Source of the DNA: Dorea longicatena
Lineage (GTDB): Bacteria > Bacillota > Clostridia > Lachnospirales > Lachnospiraceae
DNA length: 64,000 nucleotides
NCBI RefSeq assembly: GCF_024168045.1
Contig: NZ_CP100126.1
Coordinates: 17,501-81,500 of the forward strand
Direction: 5' to 3'
Shown here: positions 36,725 to 45,574 of the stretch, piece after piece
Layout: each line of letters starts with the position of its first letter
Position numbering within the stretch: position 1 is the first letter of the stretch
Position numbers and translations under genes: made by a program
Notes under the pieces: model-generated
What the model was told of the DNA's origin: nothing
Databases searched by the model: none
The model's input: the letters and a program-made list of their open reading frames with translations, nothing else

Positions 36725-37603
36725 ATGAAGGAACCAACGTTAGGAAATCCGCAGAATACCATCGAGGTTCTGCAGAAATATAATTTTTCATTTCAGAAAA
36801 AATTCGGTCAGAATTTCCTGATCGATACACATGTATTAGATAAGATCATACAGTCGGCGAATATCACGGAGGATGATATGGTACTGGAGATCGGACCAGG
36901 AATCGGTACGATGACGCAATATCTGGCACAGGCGGCAGGAAAGGTGATCGCAGTTGAGATCGATAAGAATCTGATCCCGATCCTGGAGGATACATTAAGC
37001 GGATATGACAATGTACGTGTCATCAATGAAGATGTATTGAAGTTGGATCTTAAGAAGATTGCAGACGAAGAGAACAACGGAAAGCCGGTCAAAGTGGTGG
37101 CGAACCTGCCATATTATATTACGACGCCGATCATCATGGGACTTTTTGAAAATGAGGTTCCGGTAGAGAGTATCACTGTCATGGTGCAGAAAGAAGTTGC
37201 GGATCGTATGCAGACCGGACCGGGTAATAAGGACTATGGCGCACTGTCATTAGCAGTACAGTATTATGCCGACCCGTATATTGTGGCAAATGTTCCGCCG
37301 AACTGTTTCATGCCGAGACCGAAGGTGGGATCAGCGGTTATACGTCTGACCTGTCATCAGGAGAAACCGGTACAGGTGCAGGATGAGAAGCTGATGTTCA
37401 ACATTATCCGTGCATCTTTCAACCAGAGAAGGAAGACACTGGCGAACGGTCTGAAGAATGCGGCGACATTAGATTTTACAAAAGAAGAAGTGGAAGCAGC
37501 GATTGATGCACTTGGAAAGGGTGCAAGTGTGAGAGGTGAGACACTGACACTGGAAGAATTTGCAAGATTGAGTGATTTATTATCTCCATATAAGAAAGGA
37601 TGA
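36725..37603 (+). CDS. rsmA: 16S rRNA dimethyladenosine transferase RsmA (KsgA)
   Basis: A 292-aa methyltransferase that dimethylates the two adjacent adenines in the 3' helix of 16S rRNA. The SAM-binding motif is EIGPGIGTMT, the catalytic motif NLPYYITTPI. Length fits the family. ATG has GGGAGG upstream. The stop codon overlaps the ATG cluster of the citrate synthase gene, an unusual but close coupling. Confidence 0.96.
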   Translation: MKEPTLGNPQNTIEVLQKYNFSFQKKFGQNFLIDTHVLDKIIQSANITEDDMVLEIGPGIGTMTQYLAQAAGKVIAVEIDKNLIPILEDTLSGYDNVRVINEDVLKLDLKKIADEENNGKPVKVVANLPYYITTPIIMGLFENEVPVESITVMVQKEVADRMQTGPGNKDYGALSLAVQYYADPYIVANVPPNCFMPRPKVGSAVIRLTCHQEKPVQVQDEKLMFNIIRASFNQRRKTLANGLKNAATLDFTKEEVEAAIDALGKGASVRGETLTLEEFARLSDLLSPYKKG

Positions 37604-37608
37604 TGACG

Positions 37609-38979
37609 ATGGACAGAAAAGAAGGGCAGACACTATTTGAGGTAACACCGGAAATCAGCCATTTTGCAGAACTTTGCGAGAAGAACAATGCGATAGACAA
37701 AGAGCTGTATACGAAGTACGAAGTCAAACGGGGACTCCGTGACCTGAACGGAAAAGGTGTCCTTGCGGGACTTACGAACATTTCCGATGTATGTGCGAAG
37801 AAGATCGTGAACGGAGAGGAAGTGCCATGTGCAGGAAATCTTTACTATCGCGGCTATAATATCAAAGATCTGGTGCAGGGTTTTCTGAAAGATAAGCACT
37901 ATGGATTTGAGGAAATCGCCTATCTGCTGTTATTCGGTGAACTTCCGGATAAGACGCAGCTGCAGACATTTCATGAGACACTGGTGGAAAGACGGACATT
38001 GCCGCCGACATTTGTCCGTGATGTGATCATGAAAGCGCCAAGCCGTGACATGATGAACAGCCTGTCGAGATCAATCTTAAGCCTGTACACGTATGATCCT
38101 CATGCAGACGATACGTCGATTCCAAATGTACTGCGTCAGTGCCTGAATCTGATCAGTCAGTTCCCGATGCTGATGATCTATGGCTATCATGCATATAATT
38201 ACCGTATGGGAGAAGATCTCTTCATCTATGCACCGTCACCGGAATTATCAACAGCAGAGAATATACTGATGATGCTGCGTGAGAATAAGGAATATACGAA
38301 ATTAGAGGCAAAGATCCTGGATATGGCACTTGTCCTTCATATGGATCACGGCGGCGGTAACAATTCTACATTTACAACGCATGTGGTAACATCATCCGGA
38401 ACGGATACTTATTCGACGATCGTGGCTGCTATGGCATCCTTAAAAGGACCAAAGCACGGGGGAGCAAATGTCAAAGTAACCCAGATGTTTGACGATATGA
38501 TGGAAAAAGTCAGTGACTGGGAAGATGATGATGAGGTACGCCGGTATCTGACCGATTTGTTGGATAAGAAGGCATTTGACCGGAAAGGACTGATCTACGG
38601 AATGGGGCATGCAATCTATTCCGTATCTGACCCGAGAGCCGATATTTTTAAGAAGTTCGTTAAGCAGCTTGCAAGAGAAAAGGGCTGTGAGAAGGAATAT
38701 GCACTGTATGAAAAGGTAGAGCATATGGCACCGGAGGTCATCGCAGAAAAGCGTAAGATATACAAAGGTGTAAATGCGAATGTCGATTTCTACAGCGGAC
38801 TTGTATATAGTATGCTGGATCTTCCACCGTCACTTTATACACCGATCTTTGCGGCAGCGCGTATCGTCGGATGGAGTGCACACCGTCTGGAAGAGCTTAA
38901 GAATGTAGATAAGATCATTCGTCCGGCGTACAAACCGCTGGCCGAATACAAAGAGTATGTCAGAATGGATGATAGATGA
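37609..38979 (+). CDS. citrate/2-methylcitrate synthase
   Basis: A 456-aa citrate synthase-fold enzyme. The catalytic region reads HMDHGGGNNSTFTTHVVTSS, and the second His motif is in IYGMGHAIYSVSDPRA; KGPKHGGAN is the family signature. It condenses acetyl-CoA (or propionyl-CoA) with oxaloacetate. Three in-frame ATGs (37600, 37603, 37609) are possible; 37609 gives the best spacing to AAAGGA. It overlaps the following hydrolase (ATGATG). Confidence 0.92.
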   Translation: MDRKEGQTLFEVTPEISHFAELCEKNNAIDKELYTKYEVKRGLRDLNGKGVLAGLTNISDVCAKKIVNGEEVPCAGNLYYRGYNIKDLVQGFLKDKHYGFEEIAYLLLFGELPDKTQLQTFHETLVERRTLPPTFVRDVIMKAPSRDMMNSLSRSILSLYTYDPHADDTSIPNVLRQCLNLISQFPMLMIYGYHAYNYRMGEDLFIYAPSPELSTAENILMMLRENKEYTKLEAKILDMALVLHMDHGGGNNSTFTTHVVTSSGTDTYSTIVAAMASLKGPKHGGANVKVTQMFDDMMEKVSDWEDDDEVRRYLTDLLDKKAFDRKGLIYGMGHAIYSVSDPRADIFKKFVKQLAREKGCEKEYALYEKVEHMAPEVIAEKRKIYKGVNANVDFYSGLVYSMLDLPPSLYTPIFAAARIVGWSAHRLEELKNVDKIIRPAYKPLAEYKEYVRMDDR

Positions 38980-39920
38980 TGAAGCATGAATTTTATTATA
39001 CATCCAGAGATTCTGTGACAAAGATCCATGCGATCGAATGGCTTCCGGATAGAGAGATAAAAGGTGTCTTACAGATATGTCATGGAATGGTGGAGTATAT
39101 TGATCGTTATGATGAATTTGCCGAATTTATGTCGGAGTACGGATATTATGTAGTCGGACATGATCATCTGGGACATGGGAAATCCATACAGACAGAAGCT
39201 GATCTGGGATATTTTGATGAACGGAAAGGTAATCAGTATGTGATCGGAGATATTTATCAGCTGCAGGAGATGACACGGAAAAAATATCCGGATGTGCCGT
39301 ATTTTATGCTGGGGCACAGTATGGGGTCATTCCTGTTGAGACAGTATCTGACGATGTATGCGGGGGGCCTTGCGGGAGTTATCATTATGGGAACCGGTCA
39401 TCAGGGAATGCTGACGCTTTGTGCGGGAAGGATGATCTGCAGGGTCATTGCAGCGTTCAAAGGATGGAAATACAGAAGCGCATTTGTGGATAGTCTGAGT
39501 TTTGGAGGTTTCAATAAGAAATTTGAACCTGGTGAGACATCGAAGGAATGGATCACATCCGATAAGAAAAAACGAGATGAATATGTGCGGGATCCGCTGT
39601 GTTCCTATACATTTACACTGGGAGCCTATTATCAGATGTTTACCGGTATGAAGGTTCTGGTACGGAAGGGAAGTATGAAACGGATTCCGAAGACGCTTCC
39701 GGTGCTCTTTACGGCAGGATCCGATGACCCGGTAGGGGCATTCGGAAAGAATGTGACCAGAGTCTATGAGAAATATAAAGATGCCGGGATCAAAGATGTG
39801 TCGATCCATCTGTATGAAGGCGACCGGCATGAGATCTTGAATGAGGTGGACCGGCAGAATGTGTATCGGGATATCCTTACGTGGATCGGAGAAAGAAATA
39901 AAACAAAAGCGGAGTCGTAA
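38976..39920 (+). CDS. alpha/beta hydrolase (monoacylglycerol lipase-like)
   Basis: A 314-aa serine hydrolase with nucleophile motif GHSMGS near residues 110-115, acid in AGSDDPVG and His in EGDRHEIL, and the typical strand CHGMVEYIDRYDEFAEF near the start. This is the lysophospholipase/MGL type. ATG overlaps the stop of the preceding gene (ATGATG), so the two are translationally coupled. A hairpin in unit A of a repeat (39953-39976) acts as its terminator. Confidence 0.88.
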   Translation: MMKHEFYYTSRDSVTKIHAIEWLPDREIKGVLQICHGMVEYIDRYDEFAEFMSEYGYYVVGHDHLGHGKSIQTEADLGYFDERKGNQYVIGDIYQLQEMTRKKYPDVPYFMLGHSMGSFLLRQYLTMYAGGLAGVIIMGTGHQGMLTLCAGRMICRVIAAFKGWKYRSAFVDSLSFGGFNKKFEPGETSKEWITSDKKKRDEYVRDPLCSYTFTLGAYYQMFTGMKVLVRKGSMKRIPKTLPVLFTAGSDDPVGAFGKNVTRVYEKYKDAGIKDVSIHLYEGDRHEILNEVDRQNVYRDILTWIGERNKTKAES

Positions 39921-39941
39921 AGACATCCGCAGAAATTACCG

Positions 39942-40017
39942 GTAAAGTGGACCGCCAGAAGTAATCTTCTGGCGGCCTTTACTTTATGAGGGGGGCGATA
40001 GTTGTTATCCAACTATC
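39942..40017 (+). repeat. tandem structured element, unit A
   Basis: GTAAAGTG (39942-39949), hairpin CCGCCAGAAG/CTTCTGGCGG, then CTTTACTTTATGAGGGGGG, a C, and a second hairpin GATAGTTG/CAACTATC (39997-40017). The outer GTAAAG pairs with CTTTAC. Unit B at 40136 repeats the layout with a different but still paired first hairpin. Confidence 0.65.
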
Positions 40018-40073
40018 TGAAAGTATTATAATCAAGAAATGTGAAAAAAGTATGTTCATTTTATAAAAAACGC

Positions 40074-40108
40074 AACAAAAAACTCTCCTTTCCGGAGAGC
40101 TTTTTGTT
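40074..40108. terminator. bidirectional terminator between units A and B
   Basis: Arms AACAAAAAACTCTCC / GGAGAGCTTTTTGTT (14 of 15 paired) with a 5-nt loop; T runs on both strands. Confidence 0.75.
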
Positions 40109-40135
40109 GTTGTTATAATTACTAAAGGAATGAGA

Positions 40136-40210
40136 GTAAAGTGTACACCGGAGAGTGATTCCGGTGTTTTACTTTATGAGGGGGGTGATAGTTGTTGCTT
40201 ATCAACTATC
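40136..40210 (+). repeat. tandem structured element, unit B
   Basis: GTAAAGTG (40136-40143), hairpin CACCGGA/TCCGGTG, TTTTACTTTATGAGGGGGG, a T, then GATAGTTG/CAACTATC with an 8-nt loop. The first hairpin differs in sequence from unit A while pairing is kept. The rest of 39921-40309 holds no gene I can support; the open frames after the GGGGGG are only 9-26 codons. Confidence 0.65.
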
Positions 40211-40309
40211 TGATATATAGTATAGGCAAAAAATATGTCTAAAGTATGTTAAAAACATAAAAGAATTCGAAAAAATCTTAACTAAAAATGAAGAAGACAA
40301 AAACAGATT

Positions 40310-40669
40310 CTAAAGAGCGGAAAGTAAAGGACAGCATTCAGAGTATTTGCGTAAATGAGCAGTTACGATATCAAAGAATTCACCGGAGGTTGGTTTCAGA
40401 GTTAAAGGGCGTAATGCAATTTTTTCGAGAAGCGGTCTGTTTCCGTGCTCCCAACAGACCTTGATGACAGTGCGGATATCACGTTCAACACTATAACTTG
40501 TCGTATTATAGTGACGTGCGATGTCTGGATAAAGATACTTACTGACGAAAAGGAGGTAGTTTTCATCAGACAGACAAAGACGTATACCATAAATGAGATA
40601 TTCATAGCCACGGTAAGTTGCACCAATACCAAGAGAGCGAATAAGATATTCTATTTCTGGTTCATGCAT
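40310..40669 (-). CDS. stand-alone Spo0A C-terminal DNA-binding domain protein
   Basis: A 119-aa protein that matches only the effector (sigma-interacting, DNA-binding) domain of Spo0A: IRSLGIGATYRGYEYL, KYLYPDIARHYNTTSYSVER and the following DIRTVIKVCWEHGN, ending KPTSGEFFDIVTAHL. The receiver domain is entirely absent, so it cannot be controlled by phosphorylation in the usual way. It might bind 0A-type boxes constitutively; a near match to a 0A box (TTGTCGGA on the minus strand, 40710-40717) lies upstream of its own start. No ribosome site stronger than GAAAGAAG is seen. Confidence 0.85.
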   Translation of the reverse strand: MHEPEIEYLIRSLGIGATYRGYEYLIYGIRLCLSDENYLLFVSKYLYPDIARHYNTTSYSVERDIRTVIKVCWEHGNRPLLEKIALRPLTLKPTSGEFFDIVTAHLRKYSECCPLLSAL

Positions 40670-40956
40670 AATATGTCATCTTCTTTCTAAAAATTTTGTT
40701 TGGAAGAATCCGACAAGATGAAAATCCCACGGAGTATGAAAAAATAAAAAAGATTCTTAAATCACCAGGGATTATTATATAGAAAAAATATCTTTACGAA
40801 AATATGGTTTATTGTTTTTAGACATAATATTAGCAGTTTCTATTTTAGACGACAGAACGGATAAAGAGCATATTTTCATAATATCTTAAGAATTTACAAG
40901 ACCAGGACTTAAAAATTAGTTGATATTCTTGTATAGTATAAGGGAGGTGATGAGAA

Positions 40957-41652
40957 ATGTACAACGTACTTGTATGTGATGATGATAGAGAGATTGTAGA
41001 AGCAATAGAGATATACCTGTCGCAGGAAGGATATAAAGTGTTAAAAGCCTATGACGGTGAGGAAGCGTTAAAAGTGCTGGACAGGGAGAAGGTGGATCTT
41101 CTGATCATTGATGTGATGATGCCGAAGCTGGATGGGATCCGGGCAACGTTAAAGATCCGCGAGAAGAAGAATATGCCGATCATAATCCTGTCGGCAAAAT
41201 CTGAGGATGCCGATAAGATCCTGGGACTGAATGTAGGAGCGGATGATTATATGACGAAGCCATTCAATCCGCTGGAGCTGACAGCGCGGGTAAAGTCCCA
41301 GCTTCGCAGATATACACAGCTTGGAAGCACGATCGATAAAAGTAATCAGGCTGTTTATGCGGTCGGTGGATTATCTATCGATGATGAACAGAAGGAGGTT
41401 ACGGTTGACGGGGAACCGGTCAGACTGACACCGATCGAATATAATATTTTATTATTACTGGTGAAAAATCAGGGAAAAGTATTTTCTATCGATCAGATAT
41501 ATGAAAGTATCTGGAATGAGGATGCTATCGGAGTGGATAATACAGTGGCAGTACATATCCGCCATATCAGAGAGAAGATCGAGATCAATCCGAAGGAGCC
41601 GAGATACCTGAAGGTAGTCTGGGGTGTCGGGTATAAGATAGAGAAGCTTTAG
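40957..41652 (+). CDS. OmpR-family response regulator
   Basis: A 231-aa regulator with receiver domain (phospho-acceptor Asp52 in LLIIDVMMPKLDG, Lys in MTKPFNPLEL) and C-terminal winged helix (DNTVAVHIRHIREKIE). GGGAGGTGAT precedes the ATG. It is paired with the large histidine kinase 12 nt downstream. The VanR-like receiver is close to the second regulator at 52599. Confidence 0.93.
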   Translation: MYNVLVCDDDREIVEAIEIYLSQEGYKVLKAYDGEEALKVLDREKVDLLIIDVMMPKLDGIRATLKIREKKNMPIIILSAKSEDADKILGLNVGADDYMTKPFNPLELTARVKSQLRRYTQLGSTIDKSNQAVYAVGGLSIDDEQKEVTVDGEPVRLTPIEYNILLLLVKNQGKVFSIDQIYESIWNEDAIGVDNTVAVHIRHIREKIEINPKEPRYLKVVWGVGYKIEKL

Positions 41653-41664
41653 GAAGGAGCATAT

Positions 41665-44259
41665 ATGAAGAAATGGTACCGAATGCCAAGAGTAAAATTC
41701 TTTTTGCTGGCAGTGGCACATATACTTGCAGCTGCAGGGGTGTTATGCATCCTGTGGGCTACGCGTTATCCGGTGCTGATACAGGAGCTGTGTTCTGCTG
41801 ATGCTGCGAAGACGTATGAGGAAAGCAATGCATTTGCCAATGCTGTGGCCAATGCCAATTATCACATCCTGGACGAGATCCAATATCAGACCTTATATGA
41901 TACAGATGGAAAATATGACCCGGATAAGATCGTAGATGTGGCAAAATATGAAGATACAGGCGGGATAACGGGTAAAGACGAGACCGGACTGTCCTTCCGG
42001 CTGGGGGACATGTATTCCTGGGGCAAATTAATCGCAGAAACGATGACAGATGATGGTTCCGTCTCAGATACCCGGGACGAACAGGACGATATCATTGTGT
42101 GTCAGCGGTCAGATGGAAACTACCACTATTTCCGTTATAAAGAATTTAAACAGATGATCGACAGAGGGGATCTGTCATTTGTCATTACAGGAAACAGTTC
42201 TGCAGATGATATTCTGGATGAGCTGAAACAGGGGGAATATCAGGAAAGCAGCAGCGGGAAATCCAGATTCAGGGGACTTCAGGATATCGATGGAAAGATT
42301 GCTTACATCAATTGCTGGAATTATGACGGGACAAAGATTCCCGGAGACTATAAGACGGTAAACGGAGAAACGGTACTTCAGCTTGTGAATAATTCCAAGA
42401 CATGGAACGGCAGGCTGAGTGATGCCTACAGAATGATAAATGATGCGGCCGAGATCATCTATTCGGATGTTGACAATTATGTGCTAAACCAGAAGCAGTA
42501 TCAGGAAGGAAATTCGAATATCACATACCTGTATGTGAACCGGGATAACGGAACGGTCATTACGAATAAAAAGAAATATCAGGACTATGATCATTACGAG
42601 GAGAGCCTGGAACAACTAAAAAAATCAGGGAAATATGTGATCGTAAGACCGAAGCTTGCAAACTATGAAAGTAATATTGAAAAAGCCGGCAAAGGAGATT
42701 CAATGGCACAGGAATGGCAGAAGACAGTAGCCGGTTATGTAAATGCGTCAGATTATGTATATGCATCGGTTGTGGATACAGCGTATCCTGTGAAAGATGA
42801 TTTTTACGAGCAGAAACAGATCTTTACACAATATGCGGCCGGGGCAAAAGCGGCCGGTATAGGGGCAGTTCTGGCAGTCGCAGCCTATCTGGCGATTCTG
42901 GTGTTATTGACGATCGGAGCCGGAAGAAGTGCGGAAGATGAAGAAGTGCATCTGGTGAAGTTTGATCACATAAAGACAGAACCGGCAGCGGTTGGTGTAA
43001 TATTGCTCTGGGCAGTAGTTATGCTGGTAGTAACAAAAGCCGGGATATTTACATGGCAAAGCGTAAATGGAGAGACTATCTATACAGAAAATAAACAGAT
43101 ATATCTGCAAGGAATGGTGGTGGGATGTCTGGGTGCGCTGTATAGCTGTGCGATGTTCCTTCTGGGGTATCTGAGCCTGGTGAGAAGAATCAAGGCGAAG
43201 ACTGTATGGAAGAACAGTGTATTCAGATGGCTGTTACTCTTTTTGAAAGATATGCTTCAAAACATCCGGTATCTGTGGAAAATGATGATCGGATTAGCAG
43301 CATTTTTATTGTTCCACTGGCTGACCTATATATTTGCTGCAGATGGGAGTACTACCTGGGCGTGGGCATTCATCTTGCTGGTAACAGATGCCGCAGCATT
43401 CGTCTGGATGGTTCAAAAGGCAAAAGGAACCGGAAAGATCATGATAGGGATCGAGAAGATTGCCGGTGGCGAAGTGGAGTATCAGATTCCGGTAAATGGA
43501 TTACTGGCAGAACAGAAAGAGATTGCAGAGAAAGTAAATTCTATTGGAGAAGGACTGGAAACAGCACTTGCAAAGAGTATGAAAAGCGAACGGCTGAAGA
43601 CAGACCTCATTACGAATGTCTCGCATGATATCAAGACGCCGCTTACATCTATCATTAATTATGTAGAATTGTTAAAGCAGGAGGACTTTAAGGATCCGAA
43701 GATCCGGCGTTACATTGAAGTTCTGGAACAGAAATCACAGCGCCTGAAGACATTGACAGAAGACGTCGTAGAGGCTTCCAAGGTAAGTTCAGGGAATATT
43801 ACGTTGGAATTCATGAACCTGAACCTGGTGGAAATGATCCAGCAGACGAGTGGAGAATTCGAGGAAAAATTCAAGGCAGGAGATCTGGAAGAGGTCATGA
43901 ACCTTCCGAATGAGGAGATTGTGATCCGCGCAGATGGAAGACGGCTTTGGAGAGTGCTGTCTAATATATATAACAATGCGGCAAAATATGCGATGCAGGG
44001 AACAAGAGTTTATGCTGATCTCGAGAAGAAAGATGGCATGGCATGCTTCAGCCTGAAGAATATATCGGCACGGCCGCTGAACATCCCGGCTTCCGAGCTG
44101 ACGGAACGATTCATCCGCGGGGATGTATCAAGAAGCACAGAAGGCAGTGGTCTGGGATTGTCGATTGCACAGTCGCTGACGGAAATGCAGGGCGGAACAT
44201 TTGAATTATATCTGGATGGAGATTTGTTTAAAGTGACAATAAAATTCCCGGTTTCATAG
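41665..44259 (+). CDS. large multi-span sensor histidine kinase
   Basis: An 864-aa kinase. One span near residues 10-28, then a large extracellular sensor part (about 30-390), then at least five spans in 395-585 (for example GAVLAVAAYLAILVLLTIG and AVGVILLWAVVMLVV), and a linker. The HisKA domain carries NVSHDIKTPLTSI (His654), followed by HATPase_c with NNAAKYA and GSGLGLSIAQSL. A sensor with both a large outside domain and a multi-span block suggests that it senses either the envelope or an associated transporter. AAGGAG precedes the ATG. Confidence 0.92.
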   Translation: MKKWYRMPRVKFFLLAVAHILAAAGVLCILWATRYPVLIQELCSADAAKTYEESNAFANAVANANYHILDEIQYQTLYDTDGKYDPDKIVDVAKYEDTGGITGKDETGLSFRLGDMYSWGKLIAETMTDDGSVSDTRDEQDDIIVCQRSDGNYHYFRYKEFKQMIDRGDLSFVITGNSSADDILDELKQGEYQESSSGKSRFRGLQDIDGKIAYINCWNYDGTKIPGDYKTVNGETVLQLVNNSKTWNGRLSDAYRMINDAAEIIYSDVDNYVLNQKQYQEGNSNITYLYVNRDNGTVITNKKKYQDYDHYEESLEQLKKSGKYVIVRPKLANYESNIEKAGKGDSMAQEWQKTVAGYVNASDYVYASVVDTAYPVKDDFYEQKQIFTQYAAGAKAAGIGAVLAVAAYLAILVLLTIGAGRSAEDEEVHLVKFDHIKTEPAAVGVILLWAVVMLVVTKAGIFTWQSVNGETIYTENKQIYLQGMVVGCLGALYSCAMFLLGYLSLVRRIKAKTVWKNSVFRWLLLFLKDMLQNIRYLWKMMIGLAAFLLFHWLTYIFAADGSTTWAWAFILLVTDAAAFVWMVQKAKGTGKIMIGIEKIAGGEVEYQIPVNGLLAEQKEIAEKVNSIGEGLETALAKSMKSERLKTDLITNVSHDIKTPLTSIINYVELLKQEDFKDPKIRRYIEVLEQKSQRLKTLTEDVVEASKVSSGNITLEFMNLNLVEMIQQTSGEFEEKFKAGDLEEVMNLPNEEIVIRADGRRLWRVLSNIYNNAAKYAMQGTRVYADLEKKDGMACFSLKNISARPLNIPASELTERFIRGDVSRSTEGSGLGLSIAQSLTEMQGGTFELYLDGDLFKVTIKFPVS

Positions 44260-44263
44260 TTGG

Positions 44264-44293
44264 GGACGGAGGATTGCATGCAATCCTCCGTCC
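44264..44293. repeat. GGGGACGG perfect palindrome
   Basis: A 30-bp perfect inverted repeat without a loop, built of GGACGGAGGATTGCA and its complement. It lies 4 nt behind the histidine kinase stop. Confidence 0.85.
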
Positions 44294-44379
44294 TTAACTG
44301 CATTTTCTCGGTTCTGTCCGGTAAAATTGCTATCCATGATACTTGCGCTCTTGTCTAAAAAACAGTAAAATATAATATT

Positions 44380-45561
44380 ATGAATGAATTAAGTAAATTA
44401 TTACAGGAAAATTTAAATATAGAATTTATATCAGCAACGCTGAGTAATCCGAAGAAGAAAGATGATGTGCAGAAGGTAAAGATAAGACCTGTACTGAAAA
44501 AAGAGGTACTTTACTTCCAGTTTGAATCGTTCCGGAACAATCAGGCATTTCACGAGAATGTGGAGGAGAAAAAAGCTTGTGAAATACTTCTCGAATATAT
44601 GGGAAATATGCGCCAGATGCAGATGGAGACACAGAGAGCGGATTATACGGTTCTTGTAAGTAAAAAAGGAAAAGTGACCATAAAAAGTAAGATAAAAAAG
44701 GGCGGGAAAAAGAAGATTGATATGAGCCATGACCGTAAGAAAAAGTATGTGTTGGAAGAGGGAGTCCCGGTACCGTTTCTTCAGGATCTTGGAGTTATGA
44801 CGCAGGATGGAAAGATTGTGCGTGCAAAATCCGATAAGTTCCGCCAGATCAACCGTTTTCTGGAGTTTATCGAAGATATCCTTCCGGAGCTGGATAAGGG
44901 AAGAGAACTTACAATTCTGGATTTTGGCTGTGGAAAGTCTTATCTTACATTTGCCATGTATTATTACCTGCATGAATTGAAAGAATATGACATAAGAATC
45001 ATAGGACTGGATCTGAAGAAAGAGGTGATCTGTCACTGTAATGAACTGAGTGAGAAATACGGCTATGAAAAGCTGAGATTTCTGGAAGGGGATATTGCAG
45101 ATTATACCGGAGTCAACAAAGTAGATATGGTAGTAACTCTACATGCCTGTGATACGGCAACGGATTATGCACTGGCGAAAGCGGTCGGCTGGGATGCAAA
45201 AGTGATCCTGTCTGTACCATGCTGCCAGCATGAATTGAACCGACAGATCCGGAATGAGGTATTAGAACCGGTATTAAGATATGGACTGTTGAAGGAACGT
45301 ATGGCGGCGCTGATCACGGACGGACTCCGGGCACAGTATCTGGAGCGCGAGGGGGATGAAGCACAGATACTGGAATTCATCGATATGGAACACACACCGA
45401 AGAATATCCTGATCCGGGCAGTAAAAAGGAATCAGAAAGCAGATCAGAAAGAATCTGTAAGGCGGCAGCAAATCGAAGCATCTATTCGGAAATGTGAAGC
45501 AGAACTCAGGGTGTCACCGACACTGGGGCGCCTGTTAGATAACCAGGGAAAAACGGAATAA
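44380..45561 (+). CDS. SAM-dependent methyltransferase (Methyltransf_32 type)
   Basis: A 393-aa class I methyltransferase. SAM motif LDFGCGKSYLTFAMYYYL near residues 183-200, then TLHACDTATDYAL and SVPCCQHELN, typical of the Methyltransf_32/GSTCD-like family; the substrate is unknown. The N-terminal 150 residues are basic (KIKKGGKKKIDMSH), suggesting nucleic-acid binding. No ribosome site is seen before the ATG; instead TATAAT lies at 44371-44376, only 3 nt upstream, so the message may be leaderless. It is followed 13 nt later by a surface protein gene. Confidence 0.85.
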   Translation: MNELSKLLQENLNIEFISATLSNPKKKDDVQKVKIRPVLKKEVLYFQFESFRNNQAFHENVEEKKACEILLEYMGNMRQMQMETQRADYTVLVSKKGKVTIKSKIKKGGKKKIDMSHDRKKKYVLEEGVPVPFLQDLGVMTQDGKIVRAKSDKFRQINRFLEFIEDILPELDKGRELTILDFGCGKSYLTFAMYYYLHELKEYDIRIIGLDLKKEVICHCNELSEKYGYEKLRFLEGDIADYTGVNKVDMVVTLHACDTATDYALAKAVGWDAKVILSVPCCQHELNRQIRNEVLEPVLRYGLLKERMAALITDGLRAQYLEREGDEAQILEFIDMEHTPKNILIRAVKRNQKADQKESVRRQQIEASIRKCEAELRVSPTLGRLLDNQGKTE

Positions 45562-45574
45562 AGAGGGAGTATAA

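Noticed and set aside
39985..40065. 26-codon frame starting MRGAIVVIQLSESIII in unit A
   Set aside because: The frame is not kept in unit B (stop after 14 codons), so conservation is of structure rather than coding; noted only as a possible toxin relic.
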